Translations under genes and position numbers: made by a program
The notes under the pieces: model-generated
Seen by the model: only the letters and a program-made list of their open reading frames with translations
What the model was told of the DNA's origin: nothing
Database searches by the model: none
NCBI GenBank assembly: GCA_025354065.1
Contig: JANXNM010000785.1
Coordinates: 1-20,502 of the forward strand
Direction: 5' to 3'
DNA from: Synechococcales cyanobacterium 340R_concoct_173_sub
GTDB taxonomy: Bacteria; Cyanobacteriota; Cyanobacteriia; Leptolyngbyales; Leptolyngbyaceae
Length of the DNA stretch: 20,502 nucleotides
In this document: one piece after another, positions 1 to 8,032 of the stretch
Position numbering within the stretch: position 1 is the stretch's first letter
How the letters are laid out: every line of letters begins with the position of its first letter

Positions 1-140
1 CGCCTAAAACAGTGGTACCGATCGACTAGATAGATCGGCTTGATAGATTAAACCGGGCAATTCACAAATCTCGCGCTACACTCAGAATGTAGTTGATTTG
101 ATTTGATTTATTTTTAATTTAGTCGGGAGATGATGGCAGC

Positions 141-1010
141 ATGGGCGCAAGAAATGAGAGTCTCTATGGACGGTTTTTAGCTCCTGTGGTGGAGAACTTT
201 TTAATAAATAAAGAAAGTCTACGTCAACTTGATGATCAAATTGATTGGGAAACTAACGTCCATCGTTTAACCAACCCGCAAGTCGTCTATCCCAACTACT
301 ACGAACGATCGGCGTTTCACGGTATCGAAAAAGGCTATCTGTGTAAAGAAGCTGCCCTATCCTACGATCCCATTACTCAATATGCCTTACCCCCCAATGA
401 GACTTGGGTTCGTCAAGGCTTAATTGATGCAATACAAGGGTTTCCAGAACGAATTCTAGACTTAGGATGCGGAACTGGGACGATAACAATGATGTTGAAA
501 AATGCATTTTTGGGCGCTGAAGTTGTCGGTTTAGATTTATCGCCTTATATGCTAACAATAGCAGAATTGAAAGCCGAAGCCGAAGGCTGTAACATTCATT
601 GGAGACATGCAAAAGCCGAAGCCACAGGATTACAAAGTGCCTCATTTGATTTGATTACAATAGGGTTATTGTTCCATGAAATGCCGCCGGGAATTGCCGA
701 ATCTGTATTAGCTGAAGCCTATCGATTATTGCGAGTCGGCGGCGAAGTATTGATCTTAGATGGCAATCAGAAAGTCTTGCGACAAGCTCCATTGTTGGCC
801 GATATTTTTGAAGAACCTTTCATTCGAGACTATGCTCAATGCAGTCTAGACGCATGGTTGGGTGCAGCCGGATTTGGGGCCGTACAAAGTTTGGATCATT
901 GGTTAATTCACCAAATTACTCGTGGGGTCAAAGGAGTCCGATCGCAAAACCCTGAAGAACCTTTATTTGCGGATGTGGAGGCAATTGATGAGCCGTGGGT
1001 CATGGGCTAG
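141..1010 (+). CDS. Class I SAM-dependent methyltransferase
   Basis: A 289-residue protein with a Rossmann-type methyltransferase fold. Motif I is ILDLGCGTGT at about residues 105-114, with the acidic residue ending the next strand in VVGLDLS (Asp132). A post-I segment, ASFDLITIGLLFHEM, follows at about 167-181, and GGEVLILDG at 200-208 is the usual strand after the helix carrying RLLRVGG. The N-terminal 100 residues, rich in aromatic residues, are not a domain I can name and probably shape the substrate pocket. The substrate is unknown. The start is supported by GGGAG at 125-129, 11 nt before the ATG. The HAD gene follows 42 bp downstream on the same strand, so the two may be cotranscribed. 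The fold is near certain; the specific reaction cannot be read from the sequence. Confidence 0.85.
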   Translation: MGARNESLYGRFLAPVVENFLINKESLRQLDDQIDWETNVHRLTNPQVVYPNYYERSAFHGIEKGYLCKEAALSYDPITQYALPPNETWVRQGLIDAIQGFPERILDLGCGTGTITMMLKNAFLGAEVVGLDLSPYMLTIAELKAEAEGCNIHWRHAKAEATGLQSASFDLITIGLLFHEMPPGIAESVLAEAYRLLRVGGEVLILDGNQKVLRQAPLLADIFEEPFIRDYAQCSLDAWLGAAGFGAVQSLDHWLIHQITRGVKGVRSQNPEEPLFADVEAIDEPWVMG

Positions 1011-1052
1011 CGTGGTAAGCTCATTTTCAGGAACGAACTTGATGAAATTATC

Positions 1053-1799
1053 ATGCTTAAAGCCGTACTTTTTGATTTTAATGGTGTCGTTATTAATGAC
1101 GAGTGGCTGCACGAAAAACTGTTAATTGAAGTCCTTTTAGACGAAAATCTTCGCGTTACTTCGGAGGAAATGCAGCGGTTTGCCCCCGGACGAACCGATC
1201 GAGCGGCCCTAATTGATGCCTGCAATTTACGAGAACGCGTCCTCACCGCTGCTGCCCTTGATGGCATGATTCAGCGTAAAGCCTTGGCCTATGAACGCGA
1301 AATCAACAAAATGGAATCGTTGCCTATTTATGAGGGCGTGATTGAATCTATTGAAACTCTTCGAAATGCGGGCTGTAAATTAGGCATTGTCAGCGGCGCA
1401 TTACGATCGGAAATTATCTTAGTGTTAGACCGATCGGGCTTGACAGATGCGTTTTATTTTATAGTGGCAGCCGATGATGTCATTGCCAGCAAACCCGAAC
1501 CTGAAGGCTATTTGTTAGGCATTAAACTCATGCAAGAAATGTTTCCAGAATTAGAATTAACACTAGAAAACTTTCTGGCCATCGAAGACTCGTTTCCCGG
1601 CATTCGAGCCGCAAAAGCCGCAGGAATTGGCGTAGTCGGCGTGGCCCATCGCTATCCATTTCACATGATGCAACGGACAGCAAGTTGGGCCGTCGATTCA
1701 TTATCGGATTTGGAATTGTCTCGGTTAATTCCATCATTAGCCGAAATTATTGAACCGGACGAGGATTCAAGTAAACCCGTTGAAGAAATGGCTGAATAA
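1053..1799 (+). CDS. HAD-superfamily hydrolase, beta-phosphoglucomutase-like subfamily
   Basis: A 248-residue haloacid-dehalogenase-fold protein with all four motifs in order: motif I FDFNGV (Asp8 as predicted nucleophile), motif II IVSGA (Ser114), motif III ASKPEPEGY (Lys147) and motif IV IEDSFPGI (Glu178-Asp179). The alpha-helical cap at about residues 15-90 and the SKPEPEGY/EDS.PGI wording place it near the phosphoglucomutase/phosphoglycolate phosphatase group. The second acidic residue of motif I, usually Asp, is Asn10, so general acid/base catalysis may differ from a standard phosphatase. Start choice is soft: the nearest purine-rich match, AGGA at 1029-1032, is 20 nt upstream, and no better in-frame start was seen. 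Likely cotranscribed with the methyltransferase. Substrate unknown. Confidence 0.85.
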   Translation: MLKAVLFDFNGVVINDEWLHEKLLIEVLLDENLRVTSEEMQRFAPGRTDRAALIDACNLRERVLTAAALDGMIQRKALAYEREINKMESLPIYEGVIESIETLRNAGCKLGIVSGALRSEIILVLDRSGLTDAFYFIVAADDVIASKPEPEGYLLGIKLMQEMFPELELTLENFLAIEDSFPGIRAAKAAGIGVVGVAHRYPFHMMQRTASWAVDSLSDLELSRLIPSLAEIIEPDEDSSKPVEEMAE

Positions 1800-1835
1800 A
1801 CAGGAGTTTTATCCGAGGAATCTGGGCACCTTAAT

Positions 1836-1841
1836 AAGGAG
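1836..1841 (+). promoter_or_regulatory. Shine-Dalgarno AAGGAG placed for a non-ATG start
   Basis: AAGGAG is the only strong ribosome-binding match before the next gene, but it lies 26 nt from the first ATG at 1868. An in-frame CTG at 1847-1849 sits 5 nt after it with no stop codon in between, so initiation at CTG would add seven residues. Alternatively the ATG is used without a canonical SD, which is common in cyanobacteria. Confidence 0.35.
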
Positions 1842-1867
1842 TCTTTCTGGCATTAATACCGCGCCCA

Positions 1868-2677
1868 ATGTCTACCCAACGCATTTCCCTCAACACCTTA
1901 CAAAAAGTTCGGCAGTATCTTAAAACCTTTTTAGTACTGCCAGAATCTGAAAATCGTCCCCTTGCAGTAGCCTTAGCGGATCCAACACTAATGGCCGAAC
2001 CGGACTCATTAGCTGGATTAGGCGATCTATTTAGAATAGGTGGGGGAGTGAATGAAGGAGTCCCCAAGCCGAATAATCGCGGAGAGTGGTACGTCAGCGT
2101 GATGGATCCCGGTGTCGCATTTATGAAACTACCAGGATTACAACTGCGATCGGGCTACCGCTTAGCAACCTATCTCTACCGTCAAGGTGAAAACGGGATT
2201 GGTAAAACTTGGGCCATTCCAGAAGCCATGACCACCACCGCCAATCTAGAAAAAGCACTCTCTAACGCCGGAGCCGAACAAGAGCCTCCGAAACCATTGG
2301 GCTGCCTAGAGAATATTAGTTTAGCTATAGAAGGGGATAAGAGTGCAAGTTCCTATATCTATGCTTCATTATTGCGTCGCGAATTACAAGAGTTTGGGGC
2401 ATTGGGAAAACGGCGGATTTGGGGGAAACATACATTGATTAATAGCGTCCCACAGCAACTCCAATTGCAGTGGCGGACGGAAGTGAAAGAGTTATCTCCC
2501 AAAGTCAGAATTTTTCCTGAAGGTCGAGCCGTCGTAGAGTTCTTCACCTGCCGGGTCACACCATCGATCGCAATTTTCCAACATTTAGATCAATACAGTG
2601 CGGGAGAATATTTACCCAAAAGCATCGATCGTCTAGTTGCAATCGGAGAACCCAAACGAGGGGAGCAGAGTGTTTGA
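1868..2677 (+). CDS. Conserved hypothetical protein, soluble, unknown function
   Basis: A 269-residue protein that I do not recognise. It has no signal peptide, no obvious membrane segment, and no nucleotide-binding or metal-binding motif. The reading frame is long, codon use matches the neighbours, and the composition is that of a folded soluble protein, so it is surely a real gene. It starts with a helical segment (about residues 5-22), followed by a Gly/Pro-rich stretch around residues 50-70 (LFRIGGGVNEGVPKPNN). The ATG at 1868 is the conventional start, but the nearest SD suggests an upstream CTG at 1847 may be used. The stop codon TGA at 2675 lies inside the first unit of a 16-bp tandem repeat. 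It converges with tsaE, with 66 bp between the stops. Confidence 0.7.
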   Translation: MSTQRISLNTLQKVRQYLKTFLVLPESENRPLAVALADPTLMAEPDSLAGLGDLFRIGGGVNEGVPKPNNRGEWYVSVMDPGVAFMKLPGLQLRSGYRLATYLYRQGENGIGKTWAIPEAMTTTANLEKALSNAGAEQEPPKPLGCLENISLAIEGDKSASSYIYASLLRRELQEFGALGKRRIWGKHTLINSVPQQLQLQWRTEVKELSPKVRIFPEGRAVVEFFTCRVTPSIAIFQHLDQYSAGEYLPKSIDRLVAIGEPKRGEQSV

Positions 2678-2726
2678 TTAACGATGTTTGATTAATAACG
2701 TATTTGATTAACAACGTATTTGATTT
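2673..2726 (+). repeat. Tandem repeat with 16-bp period, TTTGATTAACAACGTA-like
   Basis: TTTGATTAA begins at 2673, 2687 and 2703, and a partial copy TTTGATTT begins at 2719. The units are 14, 16 and 16 bp long. The first unit contains the stop codon of the upstream gene. No hairpin is formed, so this does not look like an intrinsic terminator. Confidence 0.85.
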
Positions 2727-2743
2727 CTTAAAGTTAATAACTC

Positions 2744-3187
2744 CTAAATAATTTCCTGAGAATCCCCGATCGCATTCCAACTTAAATCACGACCCGTTTC
2801 AGTATGAGTAAACATGAGGCTAAGGTATCGATCGGGTAAATAAGGCAACCGATCGCACCATTCGATCGCCATAATTCCCAGCGGCGCTTCTGTTCCATCC
2901 CAATAGCCTTCGAGATAAAGTTCTGCAACTTCGGACGGCGTGAGACGGTAAAGATCGAGGTGATAGAGCGGGACTCGGCCATCATGATATTCATTCAACA
3001 GTGTAAATGTCGGACTTTCGAGGGTTTCGACAATACCCAACCCTACCCCAATGCCCTGAACAAGACTCGTTTTTCCGGTGCCTAAATCTCCCGTCAAAAG
3101 CAAGACAGTTCCAGAGTTTAGTTTTTTTCCCAGTCGGACACCAAGATCGTAAGTCGCTTGGAGATTGGGCAGATTAAGGTGATTCAT
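2744..3187 (-). CDS. tsaE: tRNA threonylcarbamoyladenosine biosynthesis ATPase TsaE
   Basis: A 147-residue P-loop ATPase of the TsaE/YjeE family. It works with TsaB and TsaD to transfer the threonylcarbamoyl group onto A37 of ANN-decoding tRNAs in the cytoplasm. The Walker A motif GDLGTGKTS is at residues 33-41. The family signatures [10 protein letters not shown] (58-67), YHLDLYRL (75-82) and IEWCDRLP (108-115) are all present, and the length is normal. The start ATG overlaps the stop of yvcK (ATGA, 4 bp), which implies translational coupling. TsaB and TsaD are not in the window. Identification is very secure. Confidence 0.95.
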   Translation of the reverse strand: MNHLNLPNLQATYDLGVRLGKKLNSGTVLLLTGDLGTGKTSLVQGIGVGLGIVETLESPTFTLLNEYHDGRVPLYHLDLYRLTPSEVAELYLEGYWDGTEAPLGIMAIEWCDRLPYLPDRYLSLMFTHTETGRDLSWNAIGDSQEII

Positions 3188-4605
3188 GACTTCTGTTCAA
3201 GTTTCATGGCAGCGTACCAGCCCAACAACACTTTCGCCAGCCGATCGGGATTATGACGCACAAATCCTTCCTTATCTTCTTCCATCACATCCGCCCGGAT
3301 AATCCGTCGGCCCAAGCTTGTCACCCGATCGGTATCAAGCACAACAGGAATTGCGCCTTCTTTTGCATAGTTTTCAATCGAGGACTTCGAGGGTGAGCGG
3401 CGCTGAACTAGTACTGCATCAAATAAGGGAAAGCCACAAATTTTATCGATCGCATCAATGTGATCCGCGACGCTGTAACCATCGGTTTCGCCCGGTTGGG
3501 TCATAACGTTAGAGACATAGACACAGGGAACTCGGGTTGCGGCGATCGCTTCACGGATTTCGGGAACCAGCAAATTAGGAACAATGCTGGTGTAGAGACT
3601 GCCCGGTCCGATGATAATAAAATCTGCATTACGAATGGCTTGGATGGCCTTGGGCAATGCTGGGGGATTTGCTGGAGTGCAACCAATTTTGACAATTTTG
3701 CCTCGCGCCTCGGGAATTTGAGATTCTCCTTCGATACGGCGACCATCTTCGAGTTCAGCCCAGAGGCGCACGTCGCTGAGCGTTGCGGGAAACACCTCTC
3801 CCTTAATGGCTAACACTTTTGAACTCGCTTCCACCGCCCGTTCTAGATCCCCACTCACTTCGCTGAGGGCGGTCAAAAAGAGATTACCAAAGCTATGACC
3901 AACCAATCCATCTCCAGCTTGAAATCGATATTGGAACAGTTCAGTAATCAGTTTTTCTTCATCCGCCAAAGCCGCTAGACAATTGCGAATGTCACCGGGT
4001 GGCAACACCCCAATTTCCCGACGCAATCGCCCAGACGATCCACCATCATCGGCCACAGTCACGATCGCGACCAAATTTGTACTGAGCAATTTGAGTCCAC
4101 GCAGCAACGTACTCAGTCCAGTTCCACCACCAATCACAACAATCCTTGGGCCTCGATTCAAGCGACGATGATCCCAAATCATATCGACTAGGCGTTGGTC
4201 ATGATCTGGAATTAACACCTCAGTAATGGAATTAAACGTGCGGGTTTGCCCGAGCCACACCAACGCCATACCCGTCAAAATCACAATAGGGCCGCTGATG
4301 TAATTGGGCACCGTGCGAGCAACATACTCTAGAAGATCACTAGAAAACTGAGTTAGATAAAAAATCGGTGTGAGCTTTACCCAAATCGCAAAGCCCAAGG
4401 AAATCATCAACACCCCACCCGCACTCATCAACATCCATCGCTTCATGGACATTCCAGGGGTCATCCATTTCATCCATTTCCCAACGCCATCGGGAAGCAT
4501 CATCATCCAGTGAGGCGAAGCTTCTTGGCGCGATCGAAACCGACGCACCGATCGAGACCGACGGGCGGATCGAATGGCTTGTTTAAAAGAGCGCTGGGCT
4601 GTCAT
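3184..4605 (-). CDS. YvcK/CofD-like family protein (gluconeogenesis factor) with N-terminal membrane anchor
   Basis: A 473-residue protein whose residues from about 153 to the end form a YvcK/UPF0052 domain related to CofD. The landmark motifs are [19 protein letters not shown] (nucleotide-binding loop, from residue 154), [39 protein letters not shown] and [11 protein letters not shown]. In Bacillus, YvcK is needed for growth on gluconeogenic carbon sources and binds UDP-sugars; that role is carried over here only by homology. Ahead of the domain is an extension of about 150 residues, with an Arg-rich start (residues 7-28) and two predicted membrane helices at about 57-78 and 104-119. The domain is therefore probably tethered to a membrane. 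It is the first gene of a two-gene operon with tsaE. Confidence 0.92.
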   Translation of the reverse strand: MTAQRSFKQAIRSARRSRSVRRFRSRQEASPHWMMMLPDGVGKWMKWMTPGMSMKRWMLMSAGGVLMISLGFAIWVKLTPIFYLTQFSSDLLEYVARTVPNYISGPIVILTGMALVWLGQTRTFNSITEVLIPDHDQRLVDMIWDHRRLNRGPRIVVIGGGTGLSTLLRGLKLLSTNLVAIVTVADDGGSSGRLRREIGVLPPGDIRNCLAALADEEKLITELFQYRFQAGDGLVGHSFGNLFLTALSEVSGDLERAVEASSKVLAIKGEVFPATLSDVRLWAELEDGRRIEGESQIPEARGKIVKIGCTPANPPALPKAIQAIRNADFIIIGPGSLYTSIVPNLLVPEIREAIAATRVPCVYVSNVMTQPGETDGYSVADHIDAIDKICGFPLFDAVLVQRRSPSKSSIENYAKEGAIPVVLDTDRVTSLGRRIIRADVMEEDKEGFVRHNPDRLAKVLLGWYAAMKLEQKS

Positions 4606-4804
4606 GCTTTTAGTTAACCAGATAAATAAATCCCTACTTGATTCCCTAACTTGGGCGCAATAAAATAATCAGTAATACTGAGCAGAATAACGTAGGTTCT
4701 GGATTGTGGAAGTATTCCCTCAAAGAAAATACTAGAACTTAAAATAGGTAACGAATAAACAAAATAGCTCGACTTACTGAATCATGTAGATTGGGTTTTG
4801 TGAA
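4606..4804. other. Divergent intergenic region between yvcK and the ABC ATPase gene
   Basis: This AT-rich stretch of 199 bp must hold promoters for both directions. I could not pick a convincing -35/-10 pair on either strand, and there is no SD close to the ATG at 4805. No RNA gene or repeat was seen. Confidence 0.4.
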
Positions 4805-5635
4805 ATGACACCGTCTGTATCACCTTCTTTATCACAATCGGAAACACCGTCCATAGTTCTACCATTAGTAGAACTCAGAAATATATCGAAGTCGTTTGGA
4901 TCGCAGAAGGTTTTAGACGGCATTAGCTTAAAAATTTATCCCGGCGAGGCCATGGCTATCATTGGGCCATCCGGAACCGGAAAATCGACGGTTCTTCGAG
5001 TGATTGCGGGCCTGGTGGCGGCTGATTCAGGGGAGATTTTTGTCCAGGGAAAACTCCGTCAAGGATTGGCCGAAGACAACTTGAATAGCAGTCGCATTGG
5101 CATGGTGTTTCAGCAGGCAGCTTTGTTTGATTCCTTGACGGTGGAAGAAAATGTGGGCTTCTTGCTCTATCAACATTCAACCTTGAACCCAGCCAAAATC
5201 CGGGTGTTGGTGAGCCAATGTTTAAAGACTGTGGGATTGCCGAATATTGGCGACAGGTATCCAGCGGAACTGTCGGGTGGAATGCGAAAGCGGGTGAGTT
5301 TTGCACGGGCAATCTTAGAAAATCCGCAAAACCCCGGTGATACACCAAATGTATTGTTGTACGATGAACCGACAGCAGGTCTGGATCCGATCGCCTCTAC
5401 TATTATTGAAGATTTAGTCTGTACGGTGCGTCAAACAGCCGGACGAGGGCGCAGTTCGGTGATGGTGACGCATCAGGAAAGTACAATTCGACGGACAGCA
5501 GAACGTGTGTTGTTTTTATATGACGGTCAAGTGCAGTGGGATCGCCCGATCGCCGAGATTGATACAACAGACAATGCGTTGGTACGTCAATTTTTTGCAG
5601 GCAGCACGACGGGACCAATTCGGGTTTTGGATTAG
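4805..5635 (+). CDS. ABC transporter ATP-binding protein, MlaF/TGD3 type (lipid transport)
   Basis: A 276-residue ATPase with every canonical element: Walker A GPSGTGKS (54-61), Q-loop at Gln103 in MVFQQAALFDSLTVEENV, signature LSGGMRKRV (156-164), Walker B VLLYDEPTAGLDP (183-195) and the switch His223 in VMVTHQ. The signature SGGM and the ALFDSLTVEENV wording are typical of the Mkl/MlaF branch, which powers MCE-protein lipid transport; the chloroplast relative is TGD3. A short insert (about residues 173-182, NPQNPGDTPN) separates the signature helix from Walker B. The MCE gene follows about 60 bp downstream, consistent with one transporter. No MlaE-like permease is nearby, so it must be encoded elsewhere. 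Confidence 0.9.
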   Translation: MTPSVSPSLSQSETPSIVLPLVELRNISKSFGSQKVLDGISLKIYPGEAMAIIGPSGTGKSTVLRVIAGLVAADSGEIFVQGKLRQGLAEDNLNSSRIGMVFQQAALFDSLTVEENVGFLLYQHSTLNPAKIRVLVSQCLKTVGLPNIGDRYPAELSGGMRKRVSFARAILENPQNPGDTPNVLLYDEPTAGLDPIASTIIEDLVCTVRQTAGRGRSSVMVTHQESTIRRTAERVLFLYDGQVQWDRPIAEIDTTDNALVRQFFAGSTTGPIRVLD

Positions 5636-5638
5636 TTG

Positions 5639-5657
5639 ATTTTAGAGTTTAGATTTT
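5639..5657 (+). repeat. 19-bp direct repeat, copy 1
   Basis: ATTTTAGAGTTTAGATTTT lies just after the ABC ATPase stop codon. An identical copy is at 9694-9712. It forms no internal hairpin. Confidence 0.8.
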
Positions 5658-5684
5658 ACCCAATTAATTTTACTTCAATTAAAT

Positions 5685-5688
5685 GGAG
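5685..5688 (+). promoter_or_regulatory. Shine-Dalgarno GGAG selecting the second ATG of the MCE gene
   Basis: GGAG lies 9 nt before the ATG at 5698 and overlaps the preceding in-frame ATG at 5683, which has no SD of its own. It favours 5698 as the start. Confidence 0.6.
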
Positions 5689-5697
5689 ATTAGAGTT

Positions 5698-6948
5698 ATG
5701 GCAACAAGGCTAGGGCGGGAAGGCGTGTTAGGACTATTTATTTTGGGTGGATTAGGGGCATTGGGGGCAAGTGTGCTGTGGCTGCGGGGCATAACCTTGG
5801 GTCCATCTGGCTATGAAGTGGTAGTGCAATTTAAGGATGCGTCGGGGTTGTCTGAGGGTTCCGTTGTGCGCTATCGGGGCAGCAATGTTGGTAGTGTCCG
5901 AAATGTGAGTTTTGGGGATGAGGGTGTGACCGTGAAGGTCCGGATTGACCAGCCGGAATTGCGGGTGCCGAAAAATTCGCTTTTTAATGTGAATCAATCT
6001 AGCTTTCTAGGTGCAAGTAGTTTGGATATTGTGCCGCCGGAGGTCGGAGTAAATACGGCGACTAAGCCTCGGGATGGAAATTGCGATCGGGCGGTAATTC
6101 TTTGTGATGGTGCAAAGGTCCGGGGTGCCATTGGGGTGAGTACGGAGGCGCTATTGAAGGAAAGTATGAAGTTCACGAAGGCCTATAGCAGCCCTGAGTT
6201 TGTAGGAAATTTGACCGCGTTGACGAAAAGTTCTAATGCGGCGGCGTTGGAACTGGCGAAGGTCAGTAAGGAATTTGGGCTATTGGCGCAGACCAGTCGT
6301 CAGGAGTTACGATCGGTATCAGGGACCAGTGTGGCGACGATGCAAAATTTTTCCACTACGGCTCAGTCGTTAACCCAAACCTCAAACGCGGCCAATCTGA
6401 CGCTTGCTCAGGTAAGTGGGCTGATGACTGAAAACCGATCGCTGCTAGTCGGGACATTGGATAATCTAAATCAAAGCAGTGGATCGCTGAAAGTAGCAGT
6501 CGCTAAAATGGGTCCGGCGATCGATCGGGTAACGGGCGGACAATTGCTCCAAAACTTAGAAACTCTGTCGGCGAATGCAGCGATCGCGTCGGTTAATTTG
6601 CGGGATGCCTCAAAAGCTGTCAATGACCCAACCAATGTGTTGATGCTCCAGCAGACCTTGGATTCAGCACGGGCAACCTTTCAGAATACGCAAAAGCTGA
6701 CCACTGATTTAGACGATCTGATGGGCGATCCAAAACTGCGGGAAAATTTACGGAGTTTGATTAACGGGTTGAGTAAGTTGGTGTCGAGTTCGCAACAAGT
6801 GGAACAGCGGGCCAATGTAGCGCAGCAGTTGGAACCTTTGGTAATTCAGGCACAGCGCAAAGAATTGGCTCGACAGGTTGGGCAAGTTGAATCTCTTCCA
6901 GAATCCTTTCCAAACGCTGTTCTTGATCAGGAGCAGCCAGGGAAGTGA
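5698..6948 (+). CDS. MCE-family (MlaD/TGD2-type) lipid-transport protein
   Basis: A 416-residue membrane-anchored substrate-binding subunit. After a short basic N-terminus there is one membrane helix (about residues 13-30, GLFILGGLGALGASVLWLRG). An MCE/MlaD domain follows at about 35-115, containing YEVVVQFKDASGLSEGSVVRY, the next GSNVG turn and SSFLGASSLDI. The remaining 300 residues are mostly helical, rich in Ala/Ser/Asn/Gln and lack hydrophobic segments, as in other MCE proteins that form a tunnel or rod across the periplasm. Two cysteines near residues 130-140 (NCDRAVILC) might pair. The start is taken at 5698 because of its SD; a start at 5683 would add five residues. It is probably co-expressed with the ATPase just upstream and should work with an unlinked MlaE-type permease. 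Confidence 0.88.
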   Translation: MATRLGREGVLGLFILGGLGALGASVLWLRGITLGPSGYEVVVQFKDASGLSEGSVVRYRGSNVGSVRNVSFGDEGVTVKVRIDQPELRVPKNSLFNVNQSSFLGASSLDIVPPEVGVNTATKPRDGNCDRAVILCDGAKVRGAIGVSTEALLKESMKFTKAYSSPEFVGNLTALTKSSNAAALELAKVSKEFGLLAQTSRQELRSVSGTSVATMQNFSTTAQSLTQTSNAANLTLAQVSGLMTENRSLLVGTLDNLNQSSGSLKVAVAKMGPAIDRVTGGQLLQNLETLSANAAIASVNLRDASKAVNDPTNVLMLQQTLDSARATFQNTQKLTTDLDDLMGDPKLRENLRSLINGLSKLVSSSQQVEQRANVAQQLEPLVIQAQRKELARQVGQVESLPESFPNAVLDQEQPGK

Positions 6949-7036
6949 GCAAGATTGACGAAGACGATCGTTCCACCAATGGCTGAATGATAGTGCTGAA
7001 CGATTGCTCGTTTGACGAGACAAGGGGACGACGTTT

Positions 7037-7073
7037 TATACTTGATAAGTATTTTTGGCTTCTTGATAGAAGC
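7037..7073 (+). terminator. Possible weak terminator: two small hairpins after the MCE gene
   Basis: ATACTT-GAT-AAGTAT (7038-7052) is a perfect 6-bp stem followed by a T-run at 7052-7056. GCTTCT-TGAT-AGAAGC (7058-7073) follows at once. Both loops contain the TGAT of a shared CTTGATA. The first stem is short and AT-rich, so termination efficiency may be low. Confidence 0.4.
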
Positions 7074-7114
7074 TGGACGGAGGACCGATCGCCTTTTAGA
7101 AATGATTAATAGAG

Positions 7115-7846
7115 ATGACTAAGCCAATGCTTTCGCCGACCCATTACGAATTATTAGAAGTATCGGCCATGGCCACGGGAGATGAGATTAAACAGTCTTT
7201 TCGGCGATTGGCAAAAATCTTTCACCCCGATCGGCACAGCAACAGTACCCAACAAACCCAGTTTCTCGAAAAATTTCAAATCCTCAGCGCCGCCTACGAA
7301 GTGCTCAGTGACCGCCATCAACGCCGGGTTTACGATCAAATGTTGCGCTATGGTCCAGGGCAAACTACCGAAACCCGCACCGATCGTACAGAAGCAGCCA
7401 GACGACAGTACAATGCCAGACGCAAGCAGGAAACCGTAGAACCGGACGACCTTCTAGACCAATGGATGAAACGAGTTTATAAACCTGTAGTGCGGTTGAT
7501 GGGCGAGATACTGAAACCTCTGCGATCGCAGATTAAGGCACTATCAGCGGATCCCTTTGATGATGAGCTAATGGACGCGTTTATGGCTTATATCGAAGAC
7601 TGCCGAACCAAAATCGATAAATCCCAAATGGTGGCCTGTAGTCTCCCTAATCCCCCGATCGCCGCCGCCGTGTCCGCAAATCTTTACTACTGTATGCACC
7701 AATTGGCCGACGCGCTGAACGAATTAGATTTCTTCACCCAAAATTATGATGAAACCTATCTCAATGACGGAGTAGAGATGTTCCGCATTGCCGAGGACTT
7801 GAGAAAAGAAGCCATGAATGGGGCAAGAAGCTTAAAGGAACAGTAG
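7115..7846 (+). CDS. J-domain (DnaJ-like) protein, class C
   Basis: A 243-residue cochaperone. The J domain spans about residues 9-78: helix I (HYELLEVS), helix II (DEIKQSFRRLAKIF), the essential HPD loop at residues 38-40 (HPDRHSN), helix III (FLEKFQILSAAYEVLSD) and helix IV (RRVYDQM). There is no Gly/Phe linker and no CxxCxGxG zinc finger, so it is a class C J protein. It would stimulate a DnaK ATPase but not act as a classical DnaJ. Residues 80-243 form a helical C-terminal region with no motif I know, presumably the client or partner module. The SD is poor; ATG 7127 (residue 5) is an alternative start. It is transcriptionally separate from the MCE gene. Confidence 0.88.
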   Translation: MTKPMLSPTHYELLEVSAMATGDEIKQSFRRLAKIFHPDRHSNSTQQTQFLEKFQILSAAYEVLSDRHQRRVYDQMLRYGPGQTTETRTDRTEAARRQYNARRKQETVEPDDLLDQWMKRVYKPVVRLMGEILKPLRSQIKALSADPFDDELMDAFMAYIEDCRTKIDKSQMVACSLPNPPIAAAVSANLYYCMHQLADALNELDFFTQNYDETYLNDGVEMFRIAEDLRKEAMNGARSLKEQ

Positions 7847-7943
7847 TAATTTTAATCTAGTTGAATTTTATTGCGCTTAGATTAAGATGCACTGTCCAAA
7901 AAATTCTTAAAAACTCTTAAAATTAGTGTAAAGAGTATCTACT

Positions 7944-7949
7944 TATACT
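7944..7949 (+). promoter_or_regulatory. Candidate -10 element TATACT
   Basis: TATACT matches five of six consensus positions. The -35 position is poor, which is common for cyanobacterial promoters. If used, transcription would begin near 7956, placing the PHO-box array just downstream of the start site. Confidence 0.3.
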
Positions 7950-7961
7950 TTGCATTCTCTT

Positions 7962-7991
7962 AGGTTAATGTTAGGTTAAGTATAGTTTAAG
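7962..7991. promoter_or_regulatory. Candidate PHO box (SphR/PhoB-type): three 8-mers at 11-bp period
   Basis: AGGTTAAT (7962-7969), AGGTTAAG (7973-7980) and AGTTTAAG (7984-7991) are separated by 3-bp spacers. Read on the minus strand they are CTTAAACT, CTTAACCT and ATTAACCT. As I recall it, the reported cyanobacterial SphR consensus is PyTTAAPyPy(T/A) in three copies with 3-bp spacing; only the first base of one unit departs from it. The array lies 42 bp before the ATG at 8033. The consensus strand is opposite to that gene. Regulation by phosphate is inferred from the motif alone. Confidence 0.55.
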
Positions 7992-8015
7992 TCCATACAT
8001 TTCAATCCTTTGAGC

Positions 8016-8023
8016 AAGGGGAG
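8016..8023 (+). promoter_or_regulatory. Strong Shine-Dalgarno AAGGGGAG
   Basis: It lies 9 nt before the ATG at 8033 and supports the longer form of the small protein. Confidence 0.6.
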
Positions 8024-8032
8024 ATTTCTTTG

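Noticed and set aside
3460..3813. 117-codon plus-strand frame inside yvcK
   Set aside because: Antisense shadow of the conserved YvcK core.
4959..5348. 129-codon minus-strand frame inside the ABC ATPase gene
   Set aside because: Opposes the Walker A and signature region of a canonical ATPase; composition is Pro/Ser-rich noise.
6748..7023. 91-codon minus-strand frame over the MCE gene 3' end
   Set aside because: Mostly antisense to the MCE tail, no SD and no recognisable domain.
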